From positions 7,010,501-7,074,500 of the forward strand of contig NC_084896.1 in NCBI RefSeq assembly GCF_958979055.1: a stretch of DNA of 64,000 nt, read 5' to 3'. The translations under genes were made by a program, and so were the position numbers. This DNA is from Alnus glutinosa (taxonomy: Eukaryota > Streptophyta > Magnoliopsida > Fagales > Betulaceae). The notes beneath the pieces were generated by a model. It did not search any database and had not been told where the DNA came from. It saw nothing but the letters and a program-made list of their open reading frames with translations. This document shows positions 60,013-64,000 of this stretch, piece by piece (the first letter of the stretch is position 1; each line of letters starts with the position of its first letter).

Positions 60013-60821
60013 TGTTGGTTTATTGTTATTGGCTACATTATGGTTGACAAAAACGCTTCCATATCAAGGACTGCTATAACAGGGACACCGTATTTCCAGA
60101 ATCCTCCAGAAGAATATTCCAGAATATTAATTCCAATATAGAATGGACTGATCAAGACATGAATATGCACATAATACCTGTAAAGAAGACAAGTTCTTGT
60201 TGGAGGAAATATTCTGGAGACTTTACAGCTCAAACAGTTAGTTTTCCCTATAGCCCATCTGGACATGAGCCATTGACAGCAGAAGTTCTATGAAGGTTCG
60301 AATAGCTCAGCAAACGCGAGCCACCGGGAGCAAAAGTCCTATGAAGGTCCAGACGGCCCAGCCGATGCGAGCCACAGAGAGCAAAAGTCTGTAAGAAGGT
60401 CCAGACGTTGATGCGGTGACAGCGGACTGTGGATGTAGTTTATGGAACTATTCAGACGCTAGGCTTGCAAGTCTGGACGCGCTTCAGTGATTACTCGAAG
60501 TTTTAAGTTGCAGGTCCGGACTCCAGAGGCCAGGTTCGAACCCCGCGTTTGAAATTCGAGTTTGAGTAGAACTAGGTTTTCTGAAGCCTATTTAAAGGGG
60601 CTTCTAGGCTGCTTATTTGTAAGGAACCTGTAATTTCTATTATGCTAAGAAATGGGGTTTAGGCAGAAATTGTTAGATGTGCTAACTCTCTTGGAGTATT
60701 TGTGTTATTTGATCAATGTTCCATTGAAGTCTAGCTTAGGAAGGAGCCTTAAGCTAAAGGAGTCTATCGAAGAACTCTTTAGACAAGTAGTCTGATTGGA
60801 AGGCGTTGACTTATAGGCATG
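60013..60821 (+). repeat. SIRE-like copia LTR fragment nested in gypsy LTR
   Basis: It starts TGTTGGTTTATTGTTATTGGCTACATT, like the SIRE-like LTR start, and its later part (60660-60821) follows 45424-45590. It stops just before TGTAATGTCC at 60822, so its 3' end is cut. Confidence 0.6.
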
Positions 60822-62780
60822 TGTAATGTCCAGAATATTAGTTGGCATTTTAAGAGTAAAATAAATAAATGATAATAGGAAATATAAATAAATAAAAGAT
60901 AAAAGAAAAAGGGAAATTGTAAGGTGACTAAAAGACAAGAAAAGGAAATGGAAGGTAAACTTAAAGCAAACAAATAAAACAATCAGACAAAGAATAGAAA
61001 AGGAAAAGCAAAAATATATGTGTAAAAGAACGAGCAGATCTGGTCAACAAAAGAAGCACACGTTAGTTTTTTTATAAAAAAAAATAGGAAACCTTAGGCT
61101 TATTCTTTCTCTTTTCTTTATACACTTTAACTTTTCAACACTTAAGACAACACTTTTGATTTTTCTCACTTCTCACGTGTTGCACTCAGCACCTCTTCAC
61201 TTAACTCAAAACAAAAAGAAAGGAAGAAGCAAGCTCTCAAGTCTTCACGCACAACTAGCCTATTTTTCAAGCTTCTCAAACTCTTCATTCCTCTCTTGTT
61301 CTTTCACATGGATTATGGGCAAGCTATGAGTCTCAGCATTTGAAGTTATATTTTTGTTATTTTTGGGCTGAACCGTAAGTCTCTTCTCCTCTCTACCTCT
61401 TATGTGTTTTTCATCTTCTTACTCATGTCTTTAACACGATATTCGGTTTTTGGCATGGGTGTTGTTCCAAATCGAAGTTTCCCGAGTTTTGAGCTTTGGG
61501 TAACGATTATTGGTGTTAGAACTTCCAATCTATCGATTATTTGGAGGTAATTTCGTAATCCCTAATATTTCTCAAAGTTAGGTTAATTTTAGGAATGTAA
61601 TGAAATTATTGGAATGGACATGGGGTCTTTATTTGCAATAAATTCATTCATGATATTCAAGCTTTGGGTTGATTATTGTTGGACTAAACTTCAATTTTAG
61701 GGTTGTTGAAGAGTAGGTGAGAAACCCTAAATTTGATGAGTTGAATTAAATTAGGGCTTTTAGGTGCTTGAACCCTAGAATGTTAATTTCTTGATTTATT
61801 GCATTTAGTGTGTTGATTAATTCCAAATTACCTATGGCTTTCATGAAAAATAGATATTTATGGGGTTAGGTCCTAATGCTTGTAATTTGTATAAATTGGA
61901 GATTTTAATTGTAAACCTAAGAATAATTTTATGTATAGGTTTAGTTAATTAATGAGTAGTAAAGTAAACCCTTGAATTTTATGGGTAATATAGTAGTGTA
62001 GCTTTTGAGCAATTAAAAATGCTACTTAGAGCGGTTATTGGTTAGGATACTAAATAACACAATGTGTTGTATTTTTAGCGGTATATTGCGATGAACTTAG
62101 AGTCATTTGAAGTTAGGAGTACAAGCGATCTGAGGTGAGTATTCTACTCATTGAGAAAATATATTTTTGTGTATTATGGATTTGTAAAATGTATATTGTT
62201 TTATGAATCCAAACCGACTGTATGATGAAATATATGTTTTGGGATAATTTGAATAGTTTGATTATGTACAATTATATCAATGATGTTTAAGAACTGATGC
62301 AAGACTGAAATGTGTTGAATTGAGTTAAAGTGTTTGAGTGTGCTGTGGTTGGGATTTAAATTATGCAAATTGTTTGAGAACATGTCATGTTGAAACTGTT
62401 TATGTTTTATGAAGAAACTATGTTTTGAATGATTTCAAAGTATTTGATGAAATGTTGGACTTGTTTAGTTTTGAGGGAACTTGATTTAGTAACAGCATGA
62501 TACAGTAAAGAAACATATACTGGTTAGGCACAGAGCATAGAGCATGGAGCATGTAATATAGAACATACATACAACAGCAGTACAGCAGTAACAGAACGCA
62601 GTAAAGCAGCAGTAAACACAGTTAAACAACAATAAACTCAGTTCATGCATATCATGTATAGTATTGTTTCATGAGTGATGTTTTAATGCTATGAGTAGTT
62701 TTTACTAGACGTGTTAATATGCATAAGGGTCTTAAATGAAAAGAGCTTATGTATATTCTATCGAATGTACAGCAATTATG
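60822..62780 (+). repeat. Gypsy-type LTR fragment in opposite orientation
   Basis: It begins TGTAATGTCCAG, the start of the gypsy LTR family. It includes the GGTGAGTATTCTACTCA block near 62130 that is seen inverted at 30260-30280. The 3' end of this copy is not found. No gene; a 1.9-kb non-coding stretch. Confidence 0.55.
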
Positions 62781-62799
62781 ACCATAGCGGCGAGCTTCA

Positions 62800-63420
62800 A
62801 TCATAACATCCTGAGTACACTGCTACCAAAGTATCCACAATACCGGAGTACCTACAGTCACAACATCAGAATCTACACGGTTTAGAGGGTTGCCGCATCC
62901 GCACAGGTAGAATTATGAGCCCATCATTTTAGCATAAATAATATACTAAGACCTTAGAGGTATAATATTCACTGAGTTTTCGCAAATAACTAACTTTTCA
63001 TTTTTAGTCTCGCGTATACTATAACAGCTACCAATTTACAAAAATTTTGTTTGAAAACCCCCGTAGCTGATATAGCAAACACTGACTAATATAAAACATT
63101 TAAAGCATACTATGTAGCTGTGAACATATATAAAAGTTCCAGTCATCCCACCTTCGAAGCAACTGCATACATTCCCACCTACTATAATACTTTTGTATTT
63201 GGTGGCTCAAATGTACAAAGACACAGCGTTGCCAAATGTGAGTAACTTCGTGTCGAGTGCATTACAACTTCGTGCCTTTGTACAACAGCTGATCATACGA
63301 GCACTAGAGTGGAACTCTAATATGCAAGCACATCTTTACTGAAGAACAAATGACATTCTACCTACCTACCGCAAGACACTTACATTACCCAAATCCAATA
63401 GCGTATATGAGTGCCAAATA
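62800..63420 (-). repeat. Gypsy-type LTR fragment (middle part)
   Basis: It corresponds to 28885-29330 of the solo LTR in the same orientation (ACAACATCAGAATCT, GGGTTGCCGCATCCG, GTGGCTCAAATGTACAAAG). It is probably the continuation of 59658-60012. From 63420 to 64000 I see no gene; CCCTATAAATAG near 63960 may be a promoter of a further repeat. Confidence 0.65.
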
Positions 63421-64000
63421 TTGAATATTTAAACCCTTTAATTTACATTAGTTAATTTTTTAGCTGTGTCTTTATCTAATGTTTTGTGTTAGATTTGTGT
63501 TTTTAGTGTTTTGTAGGTTGTTAAAAGAAAATGGTAGCTTTAAGGTGAAAAATGTAAAGCTTGTAAGAAAGCACACTTTGAGAAGACCTAGATGATGTGG
63601 TTATGTTTAACCAAATCAATGAAATGATTAAATCGGAATTTCATTAATTGGAGTCAAAATCGAATTGGATTAAATTTCAGATTCTGCATATTTGGCCATA
63701 AATTTCAGCTTAAGTATTGGATTAAGGTGAATCAAGCGGCGTTGGAAAGCTAAACCAAAATACTACAAATCATTGTAAAATAGGATTTTCCTAATTTGGA
63801 CGTCTACTATGCCAAAATCTCCCCGCAATAAAAGATCGCAAATCTGGCCGAATTTGGAGTCCTTTTCCTTCTTGGATTGAGTTTTGAGTCTCCTAATCAA
63901 ACTAGAAGACTAACCTCTGATTTTTCTAGAATATCTAGGGCTTCTAGGGCTTGTTTTACCCCTATAAATAGACCTTTAGGTCTCAAGAAAAAGTGTGTGA

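Overview
This is an AT-rich nuclear window from a flowering plant, most likely a eudicot. The evidence is spliced genes with GT-AG introns, two-exon germin-like protein genes, plant-type MULE and hAT transposases, Cassandra LTRs carrying 5S rRNA sequence, and copia and gypsy-type LTR retrotransposons primed by initiator tRNA-Met. I cannot name the species. No bacterial genes, tRNA genes, intact rRNA genes or CRISPR arrays were seen.

Host genes. The only clear host genes are a germin-like protein (GLP, cupin) family. An intact gene lies on the minus strand (13209-14114). A decaying array lies on the plus strand: GLP2 (40212-40967, nonsense plus frameshift), GLP3 (47378-50970, split by a 2.78-kb LTR insertion), a 97-bp 3' fragment (54444-54540) and intact GLP5 (57649-58451). 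Each array copy drags about 1.0-1.4 kb of conserved 3' flank. A promoter-only relic sits at 11638-11750.

Mobile elements, left to right. A pol-less SIRE-like copia element on the minus strand fills 1-7655 and is itself hit by a Cassandra solo LTR and a long-TIR MITE. A solo LTR of the same family is at 8047-9136. Dispersed repeats, a probable endogenous caulimovirid fragment (16380-17445), a second MITE, a second Cassandra LTR and a broken copia pol (19261-21985) follow. A complete 10.5-kb Mutator-like element (MULE) occupies 22880-33372. A hAT transposase with an open reading frame is at 36643-38866. Copia and gypsy debris fills the gaps around the GLP array, and 59658-63420 is a mosaic of nested LTR pieces.

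The most interesting system is the MULE. It has 192-bp terminal inverted repeats, a perfect 9-bp target duplication, and two convergent genes. One is a five-segment transposase gene (PB1-like, MULE DDE, SWIM, CCHC zinc knuckle). The other, on the opposite strand, encodes a small GRF zinc finger, coiled-coil, C-terminal membrane-anchor protein. The layout parallels mudrA/mudrB of maize MuDR, but the second protein is of a different type. This copy is dead: three TAA stops, a SWIM His-to-Tyr change, a 1-bp deletion in the accessory gene and a 3.0-kb solo LTR inside the transposase gene. The gene structures are still readable.
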